From Piscicola geometra (Eukaryota > Annelida > Clitellata > Hirudinida > Piscicolidae), in assembly GCA_943735955.1 (NCBI GenBank), contig CALSEQ010000035.1:26001-90000 (forward strand): 64,000 nt of DNA, read 5' to 3'. Below, in pieces: positions 42,901-60,228 of this stretch (the first letter of the stretch is position 1; each line of letters begins with the position of its first letter). Below the pieces are notes generated by a model that was not told the DNA's origin, ran no database searches, and saw only the letters and a list, made by a program, of their open reading frames with translations. The position numbers were made by a program, and so were the translations under genes.

Positions 42901-45900
42901 AACACGAGATGAACACGAGATGAACACGAGATGAACACGAGATGAACACGAGATGAACACGAGATGAACACGAGATGAACACGAGATGAACACGAGATGA
43001 ACACGAGATGAACACGAGATGAACACGAGATGAACACGAGATGAACACGAGATGAACACGAGATGAACACGAGATGAACACGAGATGAACACGAGATGAA
43101 CACGAGATGAACACGAGATGAACACGAGATGAACACGAGATGAACACGAGATGAACACGAGATGAACACGAGATGAACACGAGATGAACACGAGATGAAC
43201 ACGAGATGAACACGAGATGAACACGAGATGAACACGAGATGAACACGAGATGAACACGAGATGAACACGAGATGAACACGAGATGAACACGAGATGAACA
43301 CGAGATGAACACGAGATGAACACGAGATGAACACGAGATGAACACGAGATGAACACGAGATGAACACGAGATGAACACGAGATGAACACGAGATGAACAC
43401 GAGATGAACACGAGATGAACACGAGATGAACACGAGATGAACACGAGATGAACACGAGATGAACACGAGATGAACACGAGATGAACACGAGATGAACACG
43501 AGATGAACACGAGATGAACACGAGATGAACACGAGATGAACACGAGATGAACACGAGATGAACACGAGATGAACACGAGATGAACACGAGATGAACACGA
43601 GATGAACACGAGATGAACACGAGATGAACACGAGATGAACACGAGATGAACACGAGATGAACACGAGATGAACACGAGATGAACACGAGATGAACACGAG
43701 ATGAACACGAGATGAACACGAGATGAACACGAGATGAACACGAGATGAACACGAGATGAACACGAGATGAACACGAGATGAACACGAGATGAACACGAGA
43801 TGAACACGAGATGAACACGAGATGAACACGAGATGAACACGAGATGAACACGAGATGAACACGAGATGAACACGAGATGAACACGAGATGAACACGAGAT
43901 GAACACGAGATGAACACGAGATGAACACGAGATGAACACGAGATGAACACGAGATGAACACGAGATGAACACGAGATGAACACGAGATGAACACGAGATG
44001 AACACGAGATGAACACGAGATGAACACGAGATGAACACGAGATGAACACGAGATGAACACGAGATGAACACGAGATGAACACGAGATGAACACGAGATGA
44101 ACACGAGATGAACACGAGATGAACACGAGATGAACACGAGATGAACACGAGATGAACACGAGATGAACACGAGATGAACACGAGATGAACACGAGATGAA
44201 CACGAGATGAACACGAGATGAACACGAGATGAACACGAGATGAACACGAGATGAACACGAGATGAACACGAGATGAACACGAGATGAACACGAGATGAAC
44301 ACGAGATGAACACGAGATGAACACGAGATGAACACGAGATGAACACGAGATGAACACGAGATGAACACGAGATGAACACGAGATGAACACGAGATGAACA
44401 CGAGATGAACACGAGATGAACACGAGATGAACACGAGATGAACACGAGATGAACACGAGATGAACACGAGATGAACACGAGATGAACACGAGATGAACAC
44501 GAGATGAACACGAGATGAACACGAGATGAACACGAGATGAACACGAGATGAACACGAGATGAACACGAGATGAACACGAGATGAACACGAGATGAACACG
44601 AGATGAACACGAGATGAACACGAGATGAACACGAGATGAACACGAGATGAACACGAGATGAACACGAGATGAACACGAGATGAACACGAGATGAACACGA
44701 GATGAACACGAGATGAACACGAGATGAACACGAGATGAACACGAGATGAACACGAGATGAACACGAGATGAACACGAGATGAACACGAGATGAACACGAG
44801 ATGAACACGAGATGAACACGAGATGAACACGAGATGAACACGAGATGAACACGAGATGAACACGAGATGAACACGAGATGAACACGAGATGAACACGAGA
44901 TGAACACGAGATGAACACGAGATGAACACGAGATGAACACGAGATGAACACGAGATGAACACGAGATGAACACGAGATGAACACGAGATGAACACGAGAT
45001 GAACACGAGATGAACACGAGATGAACACGAGATGAACACGAGATGAACACGAGATGAACACGAGATGAACACGAGATGAACACGAGATGAACACGAGATG
45101 AACACGAGATGAACACGAGATGAACACGAGATGAACACGAGATGAACACGAGATGAACACGAGATGAACACGAGATGAACACGAGATGAACACGAGATGA
45201 ACACGAGATGAACACGAGATGAACACGAGATGAACACGAGATGAACACGAGATGAACACGAGATGAACACGAGATGAACACGAGATGAACACGAGATGAA
45301 CACGAGATGAACACGAGATGAACACGAGATGAACACGAGATGAACACGAGATGAACACGAGATGAACACGAGATGAACACGAGATGAACACGAGATGAAC
45401 ACGAGATGAACACGAGATGAACACGAGATGAACACGAGATGAACACGAGATGAACACGAGATGAACACGAGATGAACACGAGATGAACACGAGATGAACA
45501 CGAGATGAACACGAGATGAACACGAGATGAACACGAGATGAACACGAGATGAACACGAGATGAACACGAGATGAACACGAGATGAACACGAGATGAACAC
45601 GAGATGAACACGAGATGAACACGAGATGAACACGAGATGAACACGAGATGAACACGAGATGAACACGAGATGAACACGAGATGAACACGAGATGAACACG
45701 AGATGAACACGAGATGAACACGAGATGAACACGAGATGAACACGAGATGAACACGAGATGAACACGAGATGAACACGAGATGAACACGAGATGAACACGA
45801 GATGAACACGAGATGAACACGAGATGAACACGAGATGAACACGAGATGAACACGAGATGAACACGAGATGAACACGAGATGAACACGAGATGAACACGAG

Positions 45901-48900
45901 ATGAACACGAGATGAACACGAGATGAACACGAGATGAACACGAGATGAACACGAGATGAACACGAGATGAACACGAGATGAACACGAGATGAACACGAGA
46001 TGAACACGAGATGAACACGAGATGAACACGAGATGAACACGAGATGAACACGAGATGAACACGAGATGAACACGAGATGAACACGAGATGAACACGAGAT
46101 GAACACGAGATGAACACGAGATGAACACGAGATGAACACGAGATGAACACGAGATGAACACGAGATGAACACGAGATGAACACGAGATGAACACGAGATG
46201 AACACGAGATGAACACGAGATGAACACGAGATGAACACGAGATGAACACGAGATGAACACGAGATGAACACGAGATGAACACGAGATGAACACGAGATGA
46301 ACACGAGATGAACACGAGATGAACACGAGATGAACACGAGATGAACACGAGATGAACACGAGATGAACACGAGATGAACACGAGATGAACACGAGATGAA
46401 CACGAGATGAACACGAGATGAACACGAGATGAACACGAGATGAACACGAGATGAACACGAGATGAACACGAGATGAACACGAGATGAACACGAGATGAAC
46501 ACGAGATGAACACGAGATGAACACGAGATGAACACGAGATGAACACGAGATGAACACGAGATGAACACGAGATGAACACGAGATGAACACGAGATGAACA
46601 CGAGATGAACACGAGATGAACACGAGATGAACACGAGATGAACACGAGATGAACACGAGATGAACACGAGATGAACACGAGATGAACACGAGATGAACAC
46701 GAGATGAACACGAGATGAACACGAGATGAACACGAGATGAACACGAGATGAACACGAGATGAACACGAGATGAACACGAGATGAACACGAGATGAACACG
46801 AGATGAACACGAGATGAACACGAGATGAACACGAGATGAACACGAGATGAACACGAGATGAACACGAGATGAACACGAGATGAACACGAGATGAACACGA
46901 GATGAACACGAGATGAACACGAGATGAACACGAGATGAACACGAGATGAACACGAGATGAACACGAGATGAACACGAGATGAACACGAGATGAACACGAG
47001 ATGAACACGAGATGAACACGAGATGAACACGAGATGAACACGAGATGAACACGAGATGAACACGAGATGAACACGAGATGAACACGAGATGAACACGAGA
47101 TGAACACGAGATGAACACGAGATGAACACGAGATGAACACGAGATGAACACGAGATGAACACGAGATGAACACGAGATGAACACGAGATGAACACGAGAT
47201 GAACACGAGATGAACACGAGATGAACACGAGATGAACACGAGATGAACACGAGATGAACACGAGATGAACACGAGATGAACACGAGATGAACACGAGATG
47301 AACACGAGATGAACACGAGATGAACACGAGATGAACACGAGATGAACACGAGATGAACACGAGATGAACACGAGATGAACACGAGATGAACACGAGATGA
47401 ACACGAGATGAACACGAGATGAACACGAGATGAACACGAGATGAACACGAGATGAACACGAGATGAACACGAGATGAACACGAGATGAACACGAGATGAA
47501 CACGAGATGAACACGAGATGAACACGAGATGAACACGAGATGAACACGAGATGAACACGAGATGAACACGAGATGAACACGAGATGAACACGAGATGAAC
47601 ACGAGATGAACACGAGATGAACACGAGATGAACACGAGATGAACACGAGATGAACACGAGATGAACACGAGATGAACACGAGATGAACACGAGATGAACA
47701 CGAGATGAACACGAGATGAACACGAGATGAACACGAGATGAACACGAGATGAACACGAGATGAACACGAGATGAACACGAGATGAACACGAGATGAACAC
47801 GAGATGAACACGAGATGAACACGAGATGAACACGAGATGAACACGAGATGAACACGAGATGAACACGAGATGAACACGAGATGAACACGAGATGAACACG
47901 AGATGAACACGAGATGAACACGAGATGAACACGAGATGAACACGAGATGAACACGAGATGAACACGAGATGAACACGAGATGAACACGAGATGAACACGA
48001 GATGAACACGAGATGATGAACACGAGATGAACACGAGATGAACACGAGATGAACACGAGATGAACACGAGATGAACACGAGATGAACACGAGATGAACAC
48101 GAGATGAACACGAGATGAACACGAGATGAACACGAGATGAACACGAGATGAACACGAGATGAACACGAGATGAACACGAGATGAACACGAGATGAACACG
48201 AGATGAACACGAGATGAACACGAGATGAACACGAGATGAACACGAGATGAACACGAGATGAACACGAGATGAACACGAGATGAACACGAGATGAACACGA
48301 GATGAACACGAGATGAACACGAGATGAACACGAGATGAACACGAGATGAACACGAGATGAACACGAGATGAACACGAGATGAACACGAGATGAACACGAG
48401 ATGAACACGAGATGAACACGAGATGAACACGAGATGAACACGAGATGAACACGAGATGAACACGAGATGAACACGAGATGAACACGAGATGAACACGAGA
48501 TGAACACGAGATGAACACGAGATGAACACGAGATGAACACGAGATGAACACGAGATGAACACGAGATGAACACGAGATGAACACGAGATGAACACGAGAT
48601 GAACACGAGATGAACACGAGATGAACACGAGATGAACACGAGATGAACACGAGATGAACACGAGATGAACACGAGATGAACACGAGATGAACACGAGATG
48701 AACACGAGATGAACACGAGATGAACACGAGATGAACACGAGATGAACACGAGATGAACACGAGATGAACACGAGATGAACACGAGATGAACACGAGATGA
48801 ACACGAGATGAACACGAGATGAACACGAGATGAACACGAGATGAACACGAGATGAACACGAGATGAACACGAGATGAACACGAGATGAACACGAGATGAA

Positions 48901-51900
48901 CACGAGATGAACACGAGATGAACACGAGATGAACACGAGATGAACACGAGATGAACACGAGATGAACACGAGATGAACACGAGATGAACACGAGATGAAC
49001 ACGAGATGAACACGAGATGAACACGAGATGAACACGAGATGAACACGAGATGAACACGAGATGAACACGAGATGAACACGAGATGAACACGAGATGAACA
49101 CGAGATGAACACGAGATGAACACGAGATGAACACGAGATGAACACGAGATGAACACGAGATGAACACGAGATGAACACGAGATGAACACGAGATGAACAC
49201 GAGATGAACACGAGATGAACACGAGATGAACACGAGATGAACACGAGATGAACACGAGATGAACACGAGATGAACACGAGATGAACACGAGATGAACACG
49301 AGATGAACACGAGATGAACACGAGATGAACACGAGATGAACACGAGATGAACACGAGATGAACACGAGATGAACACGAGATGAACACGAGATGAACACGA
49401 GATGAACACGAGATGAACACGAGATGAACACGAGATGAACACGAGATGAACACGAGATGAACACGAGATGAACACGAGATGAACACGAGATGAACACGAG
49501 ATGAACACGAGATGAACACGAGATGAACACGAGATGAACACGAGATGAACACGAGATGAACACGAGATGAACACGAGATGAACACGAGATGAACACGAGA
49601 TGAACACGAGATGAACACGAGATGAACACGAGATGAACACGAGATGAACACGAGATGAACACGAGATGAACACGAGATGAACACGAGATGAACACGAGAT
49701 GAACACGAGATGAACACGAGATGAACACGAGATGAACACGAGATGAACACGAGATGAACACGAGATGAACACGAGATGAACACGAGATGAACACGAGATG
49801 AACACGAGATGAACACGAGATGAACACGAGATGAACACGAGATGAACACGAGATGAACACGAGATGAACACGAGATGAACACGAGATGAACACGAGATGA
49901 ACACGAGATGAACACGAGATGAACACGAGATGAACACGAGATGAACACGAGATGAACACGAGATGAACACGAGATGAACACGAGATGAACACGAGATGAA
50001 CACGAGATGAACACGAGATGAACACGAGATGAACACGAGATGAACACGAGATGAACACGAGATGAACACGAGATGAACACGAGATGAACACGAGATGAAC
50101 ACGAGATGAACACGAGATGAACACGAGATGAACACGAGATGAACACGAGATGAACACGAGATGAACACGAGATGAACACGAGATGAACACGAGATGAACA
50201 CGAGATGAACACGAGATGAACACGAGATGAACACGAGATGAACACGAGATGAACACGAGATGAACACGAGATGAACACGAGATGAACACGAGATGAACAC
50301 GAGATGAACACGAGATGAACACGAGATGAACACGAGATGAACACGAGATGAACACGAGATGAACACGAGATGAACACGAGATGAACACGAGATGAACACG
50401 AGATGAACACGAGATGAACACGAGATGAACACGAGATGAACACGAGATGAACACGAGATGAACACGAGATGAACACGAGATGAACACGAGATGAACACGA
50501 GATGAACACGAGATGAACACGAGATGAACACGAGATGAACACGAGATGAACACGAGATGAACACGAGATGAACACGAGATGAACACGAGATGAACACGAG
50601 ATGAACACGAGATGAACACGAGATGAACACGAGATGAACACGAGATGAACACGAGATGAACACGAGATGAACACGAGATGAACACGAGATGAACACGAGA
50701 TGAACACGAGATGAACACGAGATGAACACGAGATGAACACGAGATGAACACGAGATGAACACGAGATGAACACGAGATGAACACGAGATGAACACGAGAT
50801 GAACACGAGATGAACACGAGATGAACACGAGATGAACACGAGATGAACACGAGATGAACACGAGATGAACACGAGATGAACACGAGATGAACACGAGATG
50901 AACACGAGATGAACACGAGATGAACACGAGATGAACACGAGATGAACACGAGATGAACACGAGATGAACACGAGATGAACACGAGATGAACACGAGATGA
51001 ACACGAGATGAACACGAGATGAACACGAGATGAACACGAGATGAACACGAGATGAACACGAGATGAACACGAGATGAACACGAGATGAACACGAGATGAA
51101 CACGAGATGAACACGAGATGAACACGAGATGAACACGAGATGAACACGAGATGAACACGAGATGAACACGAGATGAACACGAGATGAACACGAGATGAAC
51201 ACGAGATGAACACGAGATGAACACGAGATGAACACGAGATGAACACGAGATGAACACGAGATGAACACGAGATGAACACGAGATGAACACGAGATGAACA
51301 CGAGATGAACACGAGATGAACACGAGATGAACACGAGATGAACACGAGATGAACACGAGATGAACACGAGATGAACACGAGATGAACACGAGATGAACAC
51401 GAGATGAACACGAGATGAACACGAGATGAACACGAGATGAACACGAGATGAACACGAGATGAACACGAGATGAACACGAGATGAACACGAGATGAACACG
51501 AGATGAACACGAGATGAACACGAGATGAACACGAGATGAACACGAGATGAACACGAGATGAACACGAGATGAACACGAGATGAACACGAGATGAACACGA
51601 GATGAACACGAGATGAACACGAGATGAACACGAGATGAACACGAGATGAACACGAGATGAACACGAGATGAACACGAGATGAACACGAGATGAACACGAG
51701 ATGAACACGAGATGAACACGAGATGAACACGAGATGAACACGAGATGAACACGAGATGAACACGAGATGAACACGAGATGAACACGAGATGAACACGAGA
51801 TGAACACGAGATGAACACGAGATGAACACGAGATGAACACGAGATGAACACGAGATGAACACGAGATGAACACGAGATGAACACGAGATGAACACGAGAT

Positions 51901-54900
51901 GAACACGAGATGAACACGAGATGAACACGAGATGAACACGAGATGAACACGAGATGAACACGAGATGAACACGAGATGAACACGAGATGAACACGAGATG
52001 AACACGAGATGAACACGAGATGAACACGAGATGAACACGAGATGAACACGAGATGAACACGAGATGAACACGAGATGAACACGAGATGAACACGAGATGA
52101 ACACGAGATGAACACGAGATGAACACGAGATGAACACGAGATGAACACGAGATGAACACGAGATGAACACGAGATGAACACGAGATGAACACGAGATGAA
52201 CACGAGATGAACACGAGATGAACACGAGATGAACACGAGATGAACACGAGATGAACACGAGATGAACACGAGATGAACACGAGATGAACACGAGATGAAC
52301 ACGAGATGAACACGAGATGAACACGAGATGAACACGAGATGAACACGAGATGAACACGAGATGAACACGAGATGAACACGAGATGAACACGAGATGAACA
52401 CGAGATGAACACGAGATGAACACGAGATGAACACGAGATGAACACGAGATGAACACGAGATGAACACGAGATGAACACGAGATGAACACGAGATGAACAC
52501 GAGATGAACACGAGATGAACACGAGATGAACACGAGATGAACACGAGATGAACACGAGATGAACACGAGATGAACACGAGATGAACACGAGATGAACACG
52601 AGATGAACACGAGATGAACACGAGATGAACACGAGATGAACACGAGATGAACACGAGATGAACACGAGATGAACACGAGATGAACACGAGATGAACACGA
52701 GATGAACACGAGATGAACACGAGATGAACACGAGATGAACACGAGATGAACACGAGATGAACACGAGATGAACACGAGATGAACACGAGATGAACACGAG
52801 ATGAACACGAGATGAACACGAGATGAACACGAGATGAACACGAGATGAACACGAGATGAACACGAGATGAACACGAGATGAACACGAGATGAACACGAGA
52901 TGAACACGAGATGAACACGAGATGAACACGAGATGAACACGAGATGAACACGAGATGAACACGAGATGAACACGAGATGAACACGAGATGAACACGAGAT
53001 GAACACGAGATGAACACGAGATGAACACGAGATGAACACGAGATGAACACGAGATGAACACGAGATGAACACGAGATGAACACGAGATGAACACGAGATG
53101 AACACGAGATGAACACGAGATGAACACGAGATGAACACGAGATGAACACGAGATGAACACGAGATGAACACGAGATGAACACGAGATGAACACGAGATGA
53201 ACACGAGATGAACACGAGATGAACACGAGATGAACACGAGATGAACACGAGATGAACACGAGATGAACACGAGATGAACACGAGATGAACACGAGATGAA
53301 CACGAGATGAACACGAGATGAACACGAGATGAACACGAGATGAACACGAGATGAACACGAGATGAACACGAGATGAACACGAGATGAACACGAGATGAAC
53401 ACGAGATGAACACGAGATGAACACGAGATGAACACGAGATGAACACGAGATGAACACGAGATGAACACGAGATGAACACGAGATGAACACGAGATGAACA
53501 CGAGATGAACACGAGATGAACACGAGATGAACACGAGATGAACACGAGATGAACACGAGATGAACACGAGATGAACACGAGATGAACACGAGATGAACAC
53601 GAGATGAACACGAGATGAACACGAGATGAACACGAGATGAACACGAGATGAACACGAGATGAACACGAGATGAACACGAGATGAACACGAGATGAACACG
53701 AGATGAACACGAGATGAACACGAGATGAACACGAGATGAACACGAGATGAACACGAGATGAACACGAGATGAACACGAGATGAACACGAGATGAACACGA
53801 GATGAACACGAGATGAACACGAGATGAACACGAGATGAACACGAGATGAACACGAGATGAACACGAGATGAACACGAGATGAACACGAGATGAACACGAG
53901 ATGAACACGAGATGAACACGAGATGAACACGAGATGAACACGAGATGAACACGAGATGAACACGAGATGAACACGAGATGAACACGAGATGAACACGAGA
54001 TGAACACGAGATGAACACGAGATGAACACGAGATGAACACGAGATGAACACGAGATGAACACGAGATGAACACGAGATGAACACGAGATGAACACGAGAT
54101 GAACACGAGATGAACACGAGATGAACACGAGATGAACACGAGATGAACACGAGATGAACACGAGATGAACACGAGATGAACACGAGATGAACACGAGATG
54201 AACACGAGATGAACACGAGATGAACACGAGATGAACACGAGATGAACACGAGATGAACACGAGATGAACACGAGATGAACACGAGATGAACACGAGATGA
54301 ACACGAGATGAACACGAGATGAACACGAGATGAACACGAGATGAACACGAGATGAACACGAGATGAACACGAGATGAACACGAGATGAACACGAGATGAA
54401 CACGAGATGAACACGAGATGAACACGAGATGAACACGAGATGAACACGAGATGAACACGAGATGAACACGAGATGAACACGAGATGAACACGAGATGAAC
54501 ACGAGATGAACACGAGATGAACACGAGATGAACACGAGATGAACACGAGATGAACACGAGATGAACACGAGATGAACACGAGATGAACACGAGATGAACA
54601 CGAGATGAACACGAGATGAACACGAGATGAACACGAGATGAACACGAGATGAACACGAGATGAACACGAGATGAACACGAGATGAACACGAGATGAACAC
54701 GAGATGAACACGAGATGAACACGAGATGAACACGAGATGAACACGAGATGAACACGAGATGAACACGAGATGAACACGAGATGAACACGAGATGAACACG
54801 AGATGAACACGAGATGAACACGAGATGAACACGAGATGAACACGAGATGAACACGAGATGAACACGAGATGAACACGAGATGAACACGAGATGAACACGA

Positions 54901-57900
54901 GATGAACACGAGATGAACACGAGATGAACACGAGATGAACACGAGATGAACACGAGATGAACACGAGATGAACACGAGATGAACACGAGATGAACACGAG
55001 ATGAACACGAGATGAACACGAGATGAACACGAGATGAACACGAGATGAACACGAGATGAACACGAGATGAACACGAGATGAACACGAGATGAACACGAGA
55101 TGAACACGAGATGAACACGAGATGAACACGAGATGAACACGAGATGAACACGAGATGAACACGAGATGAACACGAGATGAACACGAGATGAACACGAGAT
55201 GAACACGAGATGAACACGAGATGAACACGAGATGAACACGAGATGAACACGAGATGAACACGAGATGAACACGAGATGAACACGAGATGAACACGAGATG
55301 AACACGAGATGAACACGAGATGAACACGAGATGAACACGAGATGAACACGAGATGAACACGAGATGAACACGAGATGAACACGAGATGAACACGAGATGA
55401 ACACGAGATGAACACGAGATGAACACGAGATGAACACGAGATGAACACGAGATGAACACGAGATGAACACGAGATGAACACGAGATGAACACGAGATGAA
55501 CACGAGATGAACACGAGATGAACACGAGATGAACACGAGATGAACACGAGATGAACACGAGATGAACACGAGATGAACACGAGATGAACACGAGATGAAC
55601 ACGAGATGAACACGAGATGAACACGAGATGAACACGAGATGAACACGAGATGAACACGAGATGAACACGAGATGAACACGAGATGAACACGAGATGAACA
55701 CGAGATGAACACGAGATGAACACGAGATGAACACGAGATGAACACGAGATGAACACGAGATGAACACGAGATGAACACGAGATGAACACGAGATGAACAC
55801 GAGATGAACACGAGATGAACACGAGATGAACACGAGATGAACACGAGATGAACACGAGATGAACACGAGATGAACACGAGATGAACACGAGATGAACACG
55901 AGATGAACACGAGATGAACACGAGATGAACACGAGATGAACACGAGATGAACACGAGATGAACACGAGATGAACACGAGATGAACACGAGATGAACACGA
56001 GATGAACACGAGATGAACACGAGATGAACACGAGATGAACACGAGATGAACACGAGATGAACACGAGATGAACACGAGATGAACACGAGATGAACACGAG
56101 ATGAACACGAGATGAACACGAGATGAACACGAGATGAACACGAGATGAACACGAGATGAACACGAGATGAACACGAGATGAACACGAGATGAACACGAGA
56201 TGAACACGAGATGAACACGAGATGAACACGAGATGAACACGAGATGAACACGAGATGAACACGAGATGAACACGAGATGAACACGAGATGAACACGAGAT
56301 GAACACGAGATGAACACGAGATGAACACGAGATGAACACGAGATGAACACGAGATGAACACGAGATGAACACGAGATGAACACGAGATGAACACGAGATG
56401 AACACGAGATGAACACGAGATGAACACGAGATGAACACGAGATGAACACGAGATGAACACGAGATGAACACGAGATGAACACGAGATGAACACGAGATGA
56501 ACACGAGATGAACACGAGATGAACACGAGATGAACACGAGATGAACACGAGATGAACACGAGATGAACACGAGATGAACACGAGATGAACACGAGATGAA
56601 CACGAGATGAACACGAGATGAACACGAGATGAACACGAGATGAACACGAGATGAACACGAGATGAACACGAGATGAACACGAGATGAACACGAGATGAAC
56701 ACGAGATGAACACGAGATGAACACGAGATGAACACGAGATGAACACGAGATGAACACGAGATGAACACGAGATGAACACGAGATGAACACGAGATGAACA
56801 CGAGATGAACACGAGATGAACACGAGATGAACACGAGATGAACACGAGATGAACACGAGATGAACACGAGATGAACACGAGATGAACACGAGATGAACAC
56901 GAGATGAACACGAGATGAACACGAGATGAACACGAGATGAACACGAGATGAACACGAGATGAACACGAGATGAACACGAGATGAACACGAGATGAACACG
57001 AGATGAACACGAGATGAACACGAGATGAACACGAGATGAACACGAGATGAACACGAGATGAACACGAGATGAACACGAGATGAACACGAGATGAACACGA
57101 GATGAACACGAGATGAACACGAGATGAACACGAGATGAACACGAGATGAACACGAGATGAACACGAGATGAACACGAGATGAACACGAGATGAACACGAG
57201 ATGAACACGAGATGAACACGAGATGAACACGAGATGAACACGAGATGAACACGAGATGAACACGAGATGAACACGAGATGAACACGAGATGAACACGAGA
57301 TGAACACGAGATGAACACGAGATGAACACGAGATGAACACGAGATGAACACGAGATGAACACGAGATGAACACGAGATGAACACGAGATGAACACGAGAT
57401 GAACACGAGATGAACACGAGATGAACACGAGATGAACACGAGATGAACACGAGATGAACACGAGATGAACACGAGATGAACACGAGATGAACACGAGATG
57501 AACACGAGATGAACACGAGATGAACACGAGATGAACACGAGATGAACACGAGATGAACACGAGATGAACACGAGATGAACACGAGATGAACACGAGATGA
57601 ACACGAGATGAACACGAGATGAACACGAGATGAACACGAGATGAACACGAGATGAACACGAGATGAACACGAGATGAACACGAGATGAACACGAGATGAA
57701 CACGAGATGAACACGAGATGAACACGAGATGAACACGAGATGAACACGAGATGAACACGAGATGAACACGAGATGAACACGAGATGAACACGAGATGAAC
57801 ACGAGATGAACACGAGATGAACACGAGATGAACACGAGATGAACACGAGATGAACACGAGATGAACACGAGATGAACACGAGATGAACACGAGATGAACA

Positions 57901-59320
57901 CGAGATGAACACGAGATGAACACGAGATGAACACGAGATGAACACGAGATGAACACGAGATGAACACGAGATGAACACGAGATGAACACGAGATGAACAC
58001 GAGATGAACACGAGATGAACACGAGATGAACACGAGATGAACACGAGATGAACACGAGATGAACACGAGATGAACACGAGATGAACACGAGATGAACACG
58101 AGATGAACACGAGATGAACACGAGATGAACACGAGATGAACACGAGATGAACACGAGATGAACACGAGATGAACACGAGATGAACACGAGATGAACACGA
58201 GATGAACACGAGATGAACACGAGATGAACACGAGATGAACACGAGATGAACACGAGATGAACACGAGATGAACACGAGATGAACACGAGATGAACACGAG
58301 ATGAACACGAGATGAACACGAGATGAACACGAGATGAACACGAGATGAACACGAGATGAACACGAGATGAACACGAGATGAACACGAGATGAACACGAGA
58401 TGAACACGAGATGAACACGAGATGAACACGAGATGAACACGAGATGAACACGAGATGAACACGAGATGAACACGAGATGAACACGAGATGAACACGAGAT
58501 GAACACGAGATGAACACGAGATGAACACGAGATGAACACGAGATGAACACGAGATGAACACGAGATGAACACGAGATGAACACGAGATGAACACGAGATG
58601 AACACGAGATGAACACGAGATGAACACGAGATGAACACGAGATGAACACGAGATGAACACGAGATGAACACGAGATGAACACGAGATGAACACGAGATGA
58701 ACACGAGATGAACACGAGATGAACACGAGATGAACACGAGATGAACACGAGATGAACACGAGATGAACACGAGATGAACACGAGATGAACACGAGATGAA
58801 CACGAGATGAACACGAGATGAACACGAGATGAACACGAGATGAACACGAGATGAACACGAGATGAACACGAGATGAACACGAGATGAACACGAGATGAAC
58901 ACGAGATGAACACGAGATGAACACGAGATGAACACGAGATGAACACGAGATGAACACGAGATGAACACGAGATGAACACGAGATGAACACGAGATGAACA
59001 CGAGATGAACACGAGATGAACACGAGATGAACACGAGATGAACACGAGATGAACACGAGATGAACACGAGATGAACACGAGATGAACACGAGATGAACAC
59101 GAGATGAACACGAGATGAACACGAGATGAACACGAGATGAACACGAGATGAACACGAGATGAACACGAGATGAACACGAGATGAACACGAGATGAACACG
59201 AGATGAACACGAGATGAACACGAGATGAACACGAGATGAACACGAGATGAACACGAGATGAACACGAGATGAACACGAGATGAACACGAGATGAACACGA
59301 GATGAACACGAGATGAACAT
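39916..59320. repeat. 11-bp satellite array A5, longest (19.4 kb)
   Basis: About 1,764 tandem copies of CACGAGATGAA. G to A variants at 39995 and 40050 are 7 and 12 units from the left end, exactly as in A4. A 9-bp unit (ACGATGAAC) lies at about 40874 and a 14-bp unit (AGATGATGAAC) at about 48015. With those corrected, the length fits a multiple of 11. No variant is seen from 48,030 to the right end, more than 11 kb. The right end lacks the G to A relic found in A1 to A4. It is not coding: all three minus frames give the same 11-residue repeat VFISCSSRVHL. Confidence 0.97.
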
Positions 59321-60228
59321 GAGAATGTTAAAAACTTTGAAAAGAATGTTAAAAACTTTAAAAAGAATGTTAAAAACATTAAAAAGAATGTTAAAAACTT
59401 TGAAAAGAATGTTAAAAACTTTAAAAAGAATGTTAAAAACTTTAAAAAGAATGTTAAAAACTTTAAAAAGAATGTTAAAAACTTTGAAAAGAATGTTAAA
59501 AACTTTGAAAAGAATGTTAAAAACTTTAAAAAGAATGTTAAAAACTTTGAAAAGAATGTTAAAAACATTATAAAGAATGTTGAAAACTTTGAAAAGAATG
59601 TTAAAAACTTTAAAAAGAATGTTAAAAACTTTAAAAAGAATGTTAAAAACTTTAAAAAGAATGTTAAAAACTTTAAAAAGAATGTTAAAAACTTTAAAAA
59701 GAATGTTAAAAACTTTAAAAAGAATGTTAAAAACTTTAAAAAGAATGTTAAAAACTTTAAAAAGAATGTTAAAAACTTTAGAAAGAATGTTAAAACTTTG
59801 AAAAGAATGTTAAAAACATTAAAAAGAATGTTGAAAACTTTGAAAAGAATGTTAAAAACTTCAAAAAGAATGTTAAAAACTTTAAAAAGAATGTTAAAAA
59901 CTTTGAAAAGAATGTTAAAAACTTTGAAAAGAATGTTTAAAACTTTGAAAAGAATGTTAAAAACTTTAAAAAGAATGTTAAAAACTTTGAAAAGAATGTT
60001 AAAAACATTAAAAAGAATGTTAAAAACTTTGAAAAGAATGTTAAAAACTTTAAAAAGAATGTTAAAAACTTTAAAAAGAATGTTAAAAACTTTAAAAAGA
60101 CTGTTAAAAACTTTAAAAAGAATGTTAAAAACTTTAAAAAGAATGTTAAAAACTTTAAAAAGAATGTTAAAAACTTTAAAAAGAATGGTAAAAACTTTGA
60201 AAAGAATGTTAAAAACATTAACAATAAT
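59321..60228. repeat. 21-bp satellite array B5
   Basis: 908 bp: 468 bp proximal and 440 bp distal to the 20-bp marker unit at 59789. Its opening units follow the order of B1 (TTTG, TTTA, CATT, TTTG), and it keeps G at 60204 like B1, unlike B2 to B4. It has private changes, for example CATTATAAAG near 59570 and GTTTAAAACTTTG near 59937. It lacks the second CTTC unit that B1 to B4 carry before the GACTG unit. It still has the shared deletion junction with the 52-bp remnant. Confidence 0.97.
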
